The position numbers and the translations under genes are program-made. The notes beneath the pieces are model-generated. The model did no database searches and was not told where the DNA came from. It was given only the letters and a program-made list of their open reading frames with translations. Of a stretch of DNA of 64,000 bases, positions 1 through 11,387 are shown piece after piece (the stretch's first letter is position 1; each line of letters starts with the position of its first letter). Source of the DNA: Lutjanus erythropterus (lineage: Eukaryota; Chordata; Actinopteri; Lutjaniformes; Lutjanidae); the NCBI GenBank assembly GCA_020091685.1, contig CM034608.1, positions 5,553,751-5,617,750 on the forward strand, written 5' to 3'.

Positions 1-1038
1 TGTCCTTTCAAGTTTATAACTACATTTCTTTTGTTGTGCTGCTTAAATATTTGCTGCAGTGACATTACTCCACTAATGGAAAAGCTCACTGAAAGCAGCC
101 ATTCGAAAAATTATGTTGAGCAGCGTGAGTATTCCAGGTGTTTGTTTTTTTAAATTGTGTGTTGTGTTAATGTATTTACTTTAATGATTAGAGAGGCTGC
201 TCTCATTTCATTTCTATAGGAGTATTTCCATGTGCACCGTAATGTCACAGCAATCATGCTGCTGTGCATAAAACATCCTGTTTCACCCACCCGCAGCCCA
301 TCTGCTTTTAATCATAATCTTAACTTTTATGATTCGACCCGCTTGACCCACAGATTAATGGCAGTGCCTGTATCACCACAGTGGGTCATTTTAGTATCTG
401 TGTTCACTTCTCCAACTTGTCAAATCCATCATTTAAATAGCAATGTGCCAGGTGAAGTCTCCCCTGACTCTTAAAGGGAATGGGAGATTACACTGATTGC
501 TTTCATTCATGTCACGACCAGAATTCGCATCTGATTAGTTAAGAGACTAAATACAACCCATTTGTGCCTTACTTTGTACCTAGATTACCGTTTAAATACC
601 AAAGTGGAGTCGGACTTGCTCTAAATGAACTTGCACTGACTGATGCTTTTTTTCCCCAAAGATGTTTGTGGTCTTTTCCAAGCTTAATAATCTTATCAAA
701 CACCATTTAAATTGTTTCTAAGTAAGATATTCATTCATGTAAGACAGAAACAAAGCTGCAAACATAATTTTATTCTGCTGAATTGCTGCTTTTACTGCTG
801 AAATGATATGCAGCAGCATAAGAAAGATAAGACAGATAAGACTTGCTGAAATTGAAAGAATAGAGTTCACAATACAAAATAAAAAAAGGCAGGAGATGTG
901 ATTTGAAAGGTTTTACTGACTCTGCACGCTTCAAATTTTCAGGAGGGGAAATCCAAAGCTGAGAAACCCTGACTGCAAGAGCTATATCTTTTTTGGTCTT
1001 GAGCTGGCACTTTAGATCAGGAATTCAGATGGAGAATA
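1..1038. other. Non-coding stretch, presumed rab27b intron 2
   Basis: No exon, RNA gene or recognisable mobile element was found on either strand. The reading frames here are short and lack domain motifs. By position the stretch lies 3' of the rab27b exon at 4.7 kb on the minus strand, so it is probably intron 2. I looked for the next rab27b exon, which should encode the WDTAGQERF switch II motif, and did not see it. Confidence 0.5.
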
Positions 1039-1687
1039 AGAACTGGCATTAAAACAAAGCAGGGAGCTGCACTAGTGACACGAAACAGAACTGGAGAGGT
1101 CCTTCAGCGACAGACTGCTTCACCCAAAGTGTGTGAAGGAGCGTTATCACGGGTCCTTCCTTCCTGCAGCTGTCAGACTGTACAACCAGCACTGCTAACA
1201 GTAGACCACACACTCACCACACACTCACCAAAACTGACAATTGACTGCACTGTAATGTGCACCGACTGTGTAATAATAGTACTTATTCAGGAGTAATGTC
1301 ACTTCATACTGTGCAATGTTTCTGGGTGAATTTTAAATTCAGTGTGCAATATTAAATACTTAAATCAGGTGTAATACCATTCAGTGTGCAATATCAATAT
1401 TTCACTCAAGTGAATTTTCATTACAGTGTGCAATAGTCAGGTGTATTATCATTTTATGTGCTATATCAATAATCCCTCTGTGCAATGGTGTAAATTCAAT
1501 CGCTGAGTCTCTTAATATTGTGTATACTGTTCCTATTTTTTTTAATTTCACCTTATATTGTTCCTGTTTTCTACATTTCCTCTTGCATTTTTTTATTGAT
1601 GCTTATTTACATTTCTGCTATCCCTTCTGCTGCTGCAACACTGAAAATTTCCCCCTGCCGGACTAATGAAGGAATATCTTAAATCTA
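1039..1687 (+). mobile_element. 5'-truncated L2-like LINE, 3' end
   Basis: The segment begins with the last 39 codons of a LINE reverse-transcriptase ORF (1079-1198). It continues with about 490 nt of AT-rich 3' untranslated sequence containing repeated 'gtgtgcaat' phrases. It closes near 1640-1687 with a tail of the type 'aatttcccc...gga.taatgaaggaatatctt', the usual end of fish L2/Rex1-group elements. No poly(A) tail or target duplication is obvious. The family call rests on remembered consensus phrases. Confidence 0.6.
1079..1198 (+). pseudogene. LINE reverse-transcriptase C-terminal fragment
   Basis: This open fragment of 39 codons plus a stop reads ...SFSDRLLHPKCVKERY...FLPAAVRLYNQHC. 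That resembles the extreme C-terminus of L2-group non-LTR ORF2 proteins, where RY..SFLP.A..LYN precedes the stop. An in-frame stop lies immediately upstream and no reverse-transcriptase core is present, so it is a dead 5'-truncated copy. Confidence 0.6.
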
Positions 1688-2429
1688 GTGAGTCTAGTTT
1701 GAGTTACAAGTTAATGATTGAAGGCATTTCAGACACAAAAAACTGCACAACAATGTGTAACACTCAGAGAATGGATTTTAGAACTACTCAAGCTGTCGTG
1801 GCGGTAATTATTTAATCTTTTTCTGCGATATTTGCGAGGTAAACGTGTTCGCGTTAGGAAGTAAACCCCTACAAACATGCACTTACACTGATGTGATTGG
1901 TCAACAGATTGCCTTGCCAGATGATGTTCAGCTATTTGATGGATTGCATGCAACTGCAGACTGGCTCAATTGATATTAAATGTAAAGGTCAACGTTATTG
2001 TTATTGAGTACAATTATGGAGCCAAATGCATTCTCTGTATTTAATCCATCATAGTATTAAAACCAGAAACCTGAGTGAACTCCACACAGAAGTGATTCAA
2101 TCTCACAACCGTCTTGCTGTGAAGCAGCATCCACCCCTATGTTTTTAAAATCAGCTATATGTTCTCCATATTTTGTTCAGTTTACAGCAGCTGTTTGGCT
2201 TCAGCACAGCTTCCAATAAGTGACCTGGTTGGGAGTCATGTGACCTTCCTCTAAAAATTCTGATGCAGTGGCTCCAACAGTAAACAAACTGGTCGACATT
2301 CAGCATTTAATTTTCATAACGGTTTCATGAAGACCCTGAGGAGGAGACCTTAACATCACTGAACCACAGCTGTGATCACACGTGTCTGCTTCTGTTTGAC
2401 TCTTGACTCCTGAAAATGGGGTGTGATCT

Positions 2430-2463
<34 letters not shown>

Positions 2464-3345
2464 GAGGTGAGGAACAATAATCAATTCTATGAGTCATCCG
2501 GAGTGGTGGGATTACAGCAGCATTGTCAGTATTTCCGTTGTGCGAAGGCGGAATAGTACCAAGGTGACCAAACCAGAGACTGAACCAAGCACTGGCCTCT
2601 CTCCTCTTACTGCGTTTACATTCAGACGTCTGGATGTATTCATGCTGATGAGATTCAAGCAGGAGGAGTAAATGTTTTAAACAAGGCTCAGTGAAAGTTT
2701 AAAGTGATATTTAATTCAAAATCAATCCTGAGAGTACGAAACCCCCTACAGACTTGAAAGGCGGCTGTAAACAGCTAAACTGACTCTGTCCAAAGTAAAA
2801 AATCTGCATACCAGCACATCCAGCACTCACTTATTAATGTGATTGTGGATGTGATACACTGACAGTTTCTGGTTTAATGGGGAGTTGAATGGTCAAATTG
2901 CTCTTGTGAATATGCCACGTCTATAGTTTATAGTTCAGTATCACTGCATATTGCTCTTAAGGAAAAACAGCAATTTTTATCATTTTAATTCCCTGGATCA
3001 TTGGGTGACAAAATAAATATTAAAGAAAACCAGCGGCTCTTGCCCAAGGTCTGCTGGAATTGGCTGCAGCTCCCCCTCAACCCTTCAACAGAATAATAAA
3101 TTGTATATAAAGAATGGATAAATGGAATATGAAATAACATATATTTTTTTTATGCGTTTACTTCCTCAGTGCTCCAGGAAAATATTGCTCTAAAACCAGG
3201 ATTGTCCATGACAGCATCAGTGGTGGAGGCAAAAAACTGCAGATTTTTCACATCAGTGAGCAGGAATAGCAGAGACAGAACTCTGGCCAAAGTATACGTG
3301 ATAATTTTGTTTTGTATTCTTTTTCTATTATTGGTACCACAGTGA
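1688..3345. other. Non-coding stretch, presumed rab27b intron 2
   Basis: AT-rich sequence without a convincing exon. Apart from the CA microsatellite at 2432-2460, I recognised no mobile element. The minus-strand frame at 1729-1953 and the plus-strand frame at 2489-2671 carry no motif and no splice context. Confidence 0.45.
2432..2460. repeat. (CA)n microsatellite
   Basis: About 14 uninterrupted AC dinucleotides, immediately followed by a GAGGAGG stretch. A potentially polymorphic marker within the presumed intron 2. Confidence 0.95.
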
Positions 3346-4281
3346 GGCCTGCAACTAGTGATTATTTTCATTATTGGTTAATTGTTTAGTACATAAAATA
3401 GGGTTGCGAATTGTGTGCATTTTCTTCACCTGATACTTGTAACAATCGATAATTGGGCAAGTGGTTTAAAAGTAGCCTTATAACTTGTATAAAAATCCAA
3501 GATGGCAGCTTGTGTGGACGACGACACTGGCCATGAGCGAGGTGTAGTTCTTTATTCATGTTAATTATGTGTTGAAGCGATTTTGATTTAGAAAATAGTT
3601 TAAGGATGATTTCATATGTTCTTGTTAAAAACTAAGGAATTACATTTTCACCACTTTGATAATCAGGCATTGATTGATGTCTGTATCCTGAAGTACATGT
3701 TGCCCAGATAGGGGTATAAAACTGGAATAATCACTGATATATACTTATGTTTTGGACCTATATTCCACAGATAATCAATAATTCAAAGGTGTGAAATATT
3801 GACTACTCATTATTTTACTCTTAAATGTGTATTACTGATTAATTCACCAGTGTACACATGTTTTTGCATAGTCTCTGGTCAAAATGCTCCAACTTTTTTC
3901 CTATTTGCTCAACTTCCTTCTTCTTCTTAATAGCTTGTTGTTTATCCAAAGATTACGGTGTGTTTCCAGCTCTCTAAATATATTTGAAGAACTATTGTTC
4001 TGGTTTTTTTTTTTTACTTTTTTATAACTATGTATACAAAACATTAAAAAAAAGTAGTCAACAAATTGCTTATAAAATGTTTTAAAAGGTGACACATGAA
4101 CTATTAAAAAAGGGGAAATGTTAATTTTATTCCCTAAATGAGCAATAAATGAATTGAAATGACCATAATAATAAAACAATAAGACTCCCGCTCAAAAGTC
4201 TCATAGTCACTTATTGCATTTTTAATTTGTTAAATTATTAACAGCAATTAATTGATTAATGATTAATCATTAACATCCCTA
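3346..4281. repeat. Region bounded by two different decayed hAT-like ends
   Basis: At 3348-3405 the plus strand matches the start of a widespread fish repeat (CTGCAACTAGTGATTATTTT, then TTAATTGTTTAGT). The same family has a better copy at 15721. At 4281, read on the minus strand, the sequence is TAGGGATGTTAATGATTAAT, a terminus like the TAGGGATG family at 49067 and 59259. The intervening AT-rich DNA has no coding content. The two ends probably belong to separate, overlapping old insertions. Confidence 0.3.
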
Positions 4282-4716
4282 ACTACAGCAATCAAAATAT
4301 TAGAAACTAGCTACTTAGTTAACCAAAGCCATCTTTTGACAGATAATACACCCTGGTTTATTGGTGGATCTGACCCAGGCTTGAGCTCCCTGTGCAAGTT
4401 AAAATAATGACTGTGACTCAGCTCAGCAGCTGCTGTGGGAGAAAAGCAGCAGAAAATCCAGACCTGACCTGACCCACCGTTTATTCTTTAGTAAGTACAG
4501 CCCAAAGAAAATGCCTGGGCAAATGACACGGTAACTATGGTAACCAGCCTGCATCTCCTGCGTGTAGGGTGAGCGTGTGGAAGTTGGCGTATCAGAAAAC
4601 TGACGTCTAGTCAAGCTGGAGCTCAAGATGAATTAGCTTTGATTCATGACATGAAAGACTGACAGAAACATGCGCACATTTCCCTGCTTTTGTTCCTAAA
4701 AATGATCTGAACTCAC
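4282..4716. other. Start of presumed rab27b intron 2
   Basis: The stretch lies directly 3' of the rab27b donor site on the minus strand (GTGAGT at 4716-4711). It is GC-richer than its surroundings but shows no second exon. Confidence 0.5.
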
Positions 4717-4869
4717 CACTCTCTTTTCCCTGAAGTCGATGCCGACTGTGGTGATGAACTTGGGGTTGAACTTGTTGTCTGTGTATCGGTACAGGAAGGT
4801 GGTCTTCCCCACGCCGGAGTCCCCCAGGGCAAGGAGCTTTATAAGGTAGTCATAATCCCCATCAGTCAT
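4717..4869 (-). CDS. rab27b: RAB27B-like small GTPase, first coding exon
   Basis: Rab27 GTPases recruit effectors to secretory and lysosome-related organelles and control docking and exocytosis. The exon encodes residues 1-51, starting [20 protein letters not shown]. The P-loop is residues 16-23 (GDSGVGKT; K22 and T23 bind phosphate and Mg). Switch I contains T40-T41, and the RabF1 motif VGIDF is residues 42-46, followed by REKR. From memory, [27 protein letters not shown] is the RAB27B version; RAB27A has FLALG...SVLYQYTDGKFNSKF. The exon runs 4717-4888 on the minus strand, with a TTTCCACAG acceptor and a GTG|GTGAGT donor that leaves phase 0. The ATG at 4869 is the first ATG in the exon, with only 19 nt of 5' UTR before it. 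A usual Rab27 has about 218 residues, so about 167 residues (switch II, G4/G5 motifs, CxC prenylation tail) lie in exons outside the window. Nothing suggests a pseudogene: splice sites are intact and there is no stop. Confidence 0.95.
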
Positions 4870-4888
4870 AGTGAAGACCACAATAAAC
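4870..4888 (-). other. rab27b: rab27b 5' UTR segment and splice acceptor
   Basis: These are the 19 transcribed bases between the acceptor AG (4890-4889) and the start codon. The pyrimidine-rich TGATTTCCACAG precedes them. A splice acceptor just before the ATG shows that at least one upstream non-coding exon exists at higher coordinates. Confidence 0.85.
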
Positions 4889-5379
4889 CTGTGGAAATCA
4901 GACAGAGATGCGTGTTAACTCGCAGCTTAAGTTTCCACAGACGTGACATGAATAAAGCAGAAGAAAAGACAAAATAAAAACTCAAACATCAGAGTTTGAG
5001 AGATCAACAGAAAATGTACTCAGTGATTGAAAGGAGATGTTGTGTGTCCGTGTTTGTGTTATGCCACCCACTGCTGAGTTATGGGACTGTGGTCAGAGGG
5101 TCGTCCTGACCAGGGCACGGCTTTCTGGGAAAATGGTAATTTTGTGTGTGGGGGGAGCATTAAGTGGTGGTGGGAAAGACGGTGTGCATTTCTGTGTCAG
5201 AGTATGAGAAAGCAGAATAACATCACCGAAACTCAGACGTCAGATTTATCCATTTATAATGTTCACCACAAAAATCCTAGAACGGCTGTACTTGCAAATA
5301 TTTTCATAACATTTGCAAGTATATTTTATAACTCGCTACGCAATATATTGTACATTTATGTTTATGTGTTTTGTACTAC

Positions 5380-5545
5380 TTAATCATCTTTGGTGCAATA
5401 TATATTTTTCAAACTGTAACATACTGAAACGTTTGCTGCCTGTATTCTGTTCAATACAGGCAGCACTTTGTCTACTTGCACTTTTTTGAGGGGCTGTAAT
5501 GTGAACTTCCCCAGTGTGTGATCAATAAAATTTATCTGATCTTAA
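5380..5545 (+). mobile_element. LINE 3' tail fragment
   Basis: The stretch 5480-5545 reads ...gggctgtaatgtgaacttccccagtg...gatcaataaaatttatctgatc. This is the terminal phrase of many fish non-LTR elements, in which an AATAAA-like 'atcaataaa' sits just before the end. Only the tail is preserved. Confidence 0.45.
5434..5465. repeat. Short perfect hairpin
   Basis: Two 13-nt arms (TGCTGCCTGTATT and its exact complement) are separated by the 6-nt loop CTGTTC. It lies within the LINE tail region, so it may be an RNA stem at the element's 3' end and not an independent gene. Confidence 0.8.
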
Positions 5546-8500
5546 TGCTGTTATCTTGAGATCACAAGTCAACCATTTTGTTTATCTCATGGTAACGAAG
5601 CCTGTTTTTTCATGATAACGGGTTAATGTATCTTCTTATCATGAGAAAACCAAGATAATTAACTTTTAAGTACAAATTTTGAGATACTATTATGCTTAAT
5701 GTACTACTTTGGTCTGACAGCTACAGTCATCATTAGTCACTTCGCAGATTAAGATTTTACATCCAAAACTGATCACCAACAACTGATCAACTGTTCAGAT
5801 CTTTTCCCTAAGGCATCCTGTGGAGTTTCTGACCACTAATAGTACTTTTGTGGGTGGGTGTTTCATTCACAACACTGGAAATGAGAGCAAAGGGAAACGT
5901 TTTCATGCTGGTGGTTTGCCACTATTGGACTGATGACAGTTGGTGGCAGTAAGCCTAATTGTGCCCCCCAAAAATTGTATCAGCAAAGGTAGAGGAAAGG
6001 CACGCTAGCAAACAAGATAAAAAAAACTTCATTTTTTATACAAGTTAAAGTGGATACAGACAGTTCTTCAAGCCTAACTTCTGTTGCTTTTGTTGCCTGT
6101 GTGTGTTAGGAGAAAAAGTTTGTTCTTTCATGTAGTCTGTAATGAGGAAGTAATTTACCTGTGAAATATTGCTGTGGTGGACAAAGTTGCTTGAAAGTGA
6201 GGCTTTTAGAGAACCAGTCTTAACACAGATGGTGTCATAATTCTATAGCCATTATACTGTGCAATCAGCGTTTACTTCATCATGAAGCAAAAAAAAAAAA
6301 GTCTATTTCCAGATGTTTTATAGGGAAAAATGTCTTTTCAGAGGGTTTGATATGAATGAAAATGCAGACAGTATTCCATCCACTTTGTTGTGTGTGTTTT
6401 CTAACTGGTCATGGCAGACAGCTGCCCAGCCTAAGCTTTTTTAGGTCAAAAAGTGCCCTAAGATATAATATACAAACAACTTGACTTGACAAAGACAAAT
6501 TGCCTGCAGTGAATTTTTGTTCCTGATGATGGCGTGAGAGGAAAGGTCAGAGGGGTCACCAAAGTCACTGCAGGGGGATCATAAATATCCACAGTAAACT
6601 TAAAGGAAATCTGGCCTCTGGTTGTAGACAGAGTGACCCTGTCAAAGCAATTTGATAATTCAAAGATGCAGAGCTGGAACTTAATACTCTTTCTCTGGTT
6701 TTGCAGAAAGCTGATCTTATCAGTAGCCTCTTTTTATTTTGGTAAACCGAGCATCAGTTGGTGGAGATGGTAACTAAAGGAAAGGAATGCAGCTTTCATG
6801 TGAAATTCTTGAATCTAGTATCTAATGAGTTGTAGTCTGGGGTCTGTTTGCCTCGTAGCTAAATGTGGTATATTTAGAGACGGGATCATAAGACTCTTAA
6901 TTCACTCAGCTGAGAGGAAGCACATATAAGAGTGTGCTTTATTACAGTGAGCGCAGTGCTTAACTATGAGCTCTAATCTCCTCACAATAACCTCCCTGTA
7001 CCTCAGACAGTATGGTGAGAATCAGAGTGACGCTGTTCACCATCCAGGTTGAAGCAAAGACAGTGACACAAACCTAATCACAATTAGGTTTATACAAACT
7101 GCAGCTGTTTCCATTACAGATGTTACTGTTGAAACATTTAACTCCCCCTTTTCCATTTCAGTGGGCATTTCAGTGTTTTGCTAAATTTCACTGTAATATG
7201 TGGATAGGAAGAGCCAGAAATGTCCATGTCCATTCAAGATTCTTGAAACCTTGGTGCTATCTCGCAAACCAGCCCTTATTTCCACCAGCTTAACCGAGAA
7301 CCATTGCAATCATGGATATCATCAACAGAGGGCGTTGCACAAAGCACAACAACCTGTAGAATATGACACACCCACTTTGGTTTTCAAGGAAAACCTGCTA
7401 TTTTTTGGTTTGGGCTAGGAACCGACTTTTCCATGCTGGTGACAAAGACCTAGAGAGCTAAAGTAAAACCAGAACATACAAAATTTGTGGTGTAACACAA
7501 ATGACTAGAATTCCAGTGTTGGATCATAGCAACATTCCCATAAACCCAACCATCTCAAGTTAAACCACACCAGGTTGACTGCAGAGGCAAGTCAATGGAC
7601 AAGTTGAGTGGTTATAGCTACTCAAATACAGCAGAACAAAGGTAACACCAAGAGACAAAGGACTCAACGTATAGACATTTTGTAAACAGCAGAGATTAAA
7701 GTTAAAAAGCAGTAAATATTCTATTAAGAGAGAGTACTGGTGGTTATTATTAATATGGAAAAAAACGAGTCACAGCGACATTTCTGCACTGGTATATTTT
7801 CATGGGAGCTGTCATTTTTTTGCACACTAATTGTTGTTCAGATTTGTTAAAAATCAGGACATCCGTCCTTCAGCATTCATTCTTCGGATTAATGCTAATA
7901 TCTCATGCTAAACAGCTAATGTGCTCTTATCCTAATTATTAGCATGTTACACAAACACACTGAACTTTAGTGTGTTTCCATGTCAATACAAATGTTTGAA
8001 TTTCCTCTGTACACATCTGTACACATGCAAAAAGGCTATTGTTAGCATGATAACATGGACATGCTAAGCATTGCACATGCACTCAGCAAATTAAGTAGTA
8101 GTTTACCCTCATACTGAATAGGTATAGATGTTACCAAAGCCGAGATGAAATGAAAAATGACTTTTTAACCCTGTTAGGTCATATTGTGTGCCAGTTTAAC
8201 AATATATGCAACCAAAAAAAAAATCTTTGTATTGGCTTTGAATAAGCTTGAACCAACCAACTCCAACTGGTAATGGTTCCCACCCATCAATCAATCTTCA
8301 ACTTTTACCGGCTGACTTTTACTGGTTGAGCCTGACAAGCTGAATATACAAGGTCCTAAATTTGAGACAACACGGCCTTTATTCTGGCGTCACTGTCAGA
8401 AGTCTTTTCCTCCACCAGTGGTGAAGATCTCCAAACAGCAAAGTTGTCACTTCATTTTTCATAAATGCTACACTTGTGTTGGGTATGTAATGAGCAGTGC

Positions 8501-10129
8501 TACTTGGTCTTTTAATCAGCTGCTCTTTGGCAGGTTCTCCAGACTTTTGTCAATTAGTGGAAAGACTTGCAGAAAAAATGGTATCAGGGCTAGCCATTAC
8601 TACATCGTATTGGTGTGTGGGAACACACAATGCAAGTTGAAGTAAGTTTAAATCAATCTAGACATTAAAAACATGGGAACACATGCCAGTGAACAGCATT
8701 TGTCCTCATGTTCATGTCTTCATTGCTTCAACACAATGGTCTTTTAATAATGTCTAAAAAACAATTCTTAAAGCTCAGTCAGGTTTCCTTTATTTATGGG
8801 GGCATATTGGTACCACATGACAATGAACTGATAGATGTTTTTCTCACTCCTCTTGCTCTCACACATTTAGCATCCATCAGTCGGGGCATTGATGAAGCCC
8901 TCTGGGGGTTGCGAGGATGAGGGTGAGACAAGGGGAAGGAGCTCATTGATCTGTCGCCATTGGTGGAAAACCAGGAATGTTTTGTAGTGTGATCGGTCAG
9001 TCAGTCAGTCACGACTCCCTGAGGCTGAAACAGTTAACAGCAGCTCGGTCAGCTGACGGCAGAGAACAGCACAACGCACAGTCGCCACGACAACCACCAG
9101 CAGTACATAACCAAATAGAATAATGCAGAGATTTATTTCAAAATGTGTGTTCATTTTCTTAGTAGTGAGGCAGAAAAGGATTTTAAAATGTTTGATTTAA
9201 ACATTTTTGGCGTGTTTGAATTTACTCAGAGAGTTTTCTGAATTATTGTACTCATCTTCTTTATATATTTGTTCTCCTTGGATCACCCAGCAATTAGTGT
9301 AGATGTACCACACTGCATTCACCACAGCATCAGAGTGATCAGTTCACTAAAATCAGTGAAATATCTAGAATCGACCGTGCTCTGGCTATATTTAAAAAGT
9401 GTGAGTGCATGAATCATTTCATTATTATTAATGCTAATCATTCTCCAGATTCAATTCCCCAGATCCACTTTGTTTAAACCAATCTGACGGCATCCAATCA
9501 AGTTCCAGGAACAAACTAACGTTATTTTACTGAGCAGTAGTTGAAAAAAAAATCACAAAGATTATTTAATTTGCATACAAAAACTATGTGGTGGTCAACA
9601 AAAAATAAATTTCAGTATGCAAAACATGCAGGTTGAAAGTTACAGACACACAACAACTTCCAGCTTTGTTCTGCGTTTTAACTTCAAAAGCAAGAGAAGC
9701 TGAGGCTAATATTAACATAGTTAGCAAGCTAATGTTTACCTAACAGAATTTAGTTTTATATGCTTGTTTTTTTTAATCATTCAAATTTGGCTGGGTGGCC
9801 AACAACATATTTCTGTGACGTGACAAACTCAGAACACATTTATTCATGCTATACACAGACCGTAAAAGCTAAATAACTGTAAATCACTGAGGCTGGAAAC
9901 GCAGTGTTACATTACGACTTGTTTAGGACACAAAACAGAAAGTTTAGGACTGTGGTCTTGGCACTTGAATGCAAAGAGTCAATGCTTATATGAGACTTGC
10001 AAATCAACTCTGCTGGTTAGCTAGCTAACCCCAGCTAGCAGCAAACGCATCAACATAGACACGTTTTTACTAATTTGCACCACTCTAGGCAAATTTGCAT
10101 TCACTTGCGACATTTAAATTAACTTTACT

Positions 10130-10460
10130 ACATGCACATATACTAGTGAGTATTCTGTTAGACCCCTAAAAGGCATAATTGTACCAACAAAAATATGCAC
10201 TGACTTTATATACATCCACTTAGCTAAAACGAATGCAGTCTAATAACGTTCAGTTTTTGTTACAACTGTTTTAAAGTTGTTGAGTCAACTTTATGATCAT
10301 TTTGGAGGCTGTAGTTTGTAATACTGTATTGCCTTAGACTGAGAAGTGGTTCTAATATAGCTGCCTCATTGCTACAAATGCATAGGATTTATTGCAAGGC
10401 TGTTCAATTACGCTATTATTTCTGGTTAGGTGGACCCAATAAAGTGGCAACTGAGCGCAT
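10130..10460. repeat. Dispersed fish repeat with AATAAA end
   Basis: The plus strand contains 'gctaaaacgaatgcagtcta', 'gttacaactgttttaaagt', 'actgagaagtggttctaat' and ends '...acccaataaagtggcaact'. I recognise these as phrases of a repeat common in fish 3' flanks. It has no coding capacity. On the minus strand, an AATAAA hexamer at 10393-10388 falls inside it and could serve the candidate terminal exon at 10.7 kb. Confidence 0.4.
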
Positions 10461-10690
10461 ACCTAATAACAGAAATATATAACAACTAACAGAAAAATTG
10501 GTCCACAGCTTTGCCACACTCAGGTTGTGGAGGAAAGGTTTCTCCCTGGTGTCTGCTAAACATCCTGCCTCAATAACAAGCAAGAACAAAACCATAAAAC
10601 ACACAGAGACATTAAAAATGTATGAGCCATCGCCCATAATAGAAGAGAGGGCAAACAAATAGTTATAGAGGACAAAGGAGGGGACGGAGT

Positions 10691-10782
10691 CTACAGCAGT
10701 CCAGTCTGCTGCATCATCAGTGCCACTATCACATCTATCAGGAAGTTGTGTGTTTGCTCTTCCTCTTTGTTATCCTCCACAT
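10691..10782 (-). CDS. Candidate terminal exon of an unidentified gene
   Basis: On the minus strand a good acceptor (TATTTTTATCTTGCAG) precedes 2 nt of a split codon, 29 codons and a TAG at 10693-10691. The peptide starts VEDNKEEEQTHNFL, continues IDVIVAL and ends MMQQTGLL: an acidic start and a hydrophobic C-terminus. About 300 nt further an AATAAA occurs at 10393-10388. I do not recognise the protein. No preceding exon was found at higher coordinates, and a 30-codon open run next to an AG can arise by chance. Alternatives are an alternative rab27b exon, an exon of a tandem upstream neighbour, or no gene at all. Confidence 0.2.
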
Positions 10783-11387
10783 CTGCAAGATAAAAATACA
10801 GATGTCACTGCTTTCAGTCAGACGCTGATACACAACTAGTCTGCAGTTTAAGAGCTGTATAGTTTCGGGCTATCAATCAATGCCTGTGTTGTAAAATGTG
10901 TCAGTATGTCTACAGTTAAATACCCACACAGACTTACTCCTGTTAATTCACTGTGCAGACAGACCTTTTATGTTCATTGCTTGTTTTCATTGAATATCTG
11001 CAATTTTATCTTCAGAAAACATGAAAAATCTCTACTGTGTACTTACACACAATCACTTGAGTTAAAGGTATCACTTGTAATTTAGTATTTGCAGTAGTGG
11101 TATTGTAACTTTTAAGTGACAGATCAGCACATTTCTTCTTTCACAAGGAAACTGAACTCTCTTATCACATCTTAAGTATGTGAAACAGCATGCTCCTCTA
11201 TATCTGCCATCTTTATTATGTCACTGACTGACTTTCAGAACACTTACTAAGAACACGTCAAAATACTGACTTCCTGTTCCTGTTCCCACACGTATGTCTG
11301 ATAGCTGATAGCAGTTCTGTGTACTTAGGCACAGTTGCACTCTAGCTAAATGCTAACATGCTGATGTCTGACAGGGATACTGTTAAT

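Larger units (their letters stand above)
4891..10129. other. Non-coding DNA, presumed rab27b intron 1
   Basis: No exon was recognised. Contents beyond the separately listed items: a decayed dispersed repeat at about 7880-8110 with repeated 'gctaatg/gttagcatg' phrases; an A11 run at 6290; and a GC-richer patch at 8930-9115 with several CpGs next to a GTCA-repeat (8996-9011), which could be regulatory but has no supporting motif. Reading frames at 5081, 8418 and 8708 are without domain content. Confidence 0.5.

Noticed and set aside
1-4700. rab27b exon 3 encoding switch II (WDTAGQERF)
   Set aside because: Searched by eye on the minus strand and not found; it presumably lies outside the window.
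4870-4881. Upstream extension of the rab27b reading frame to 4881
   Set aside because: The codon at 4881 is GTG, not ATG, and lies in the 19-nt leader after the acceptor. The ATG at 4869 gives the canonical Rab27b N-terminus.
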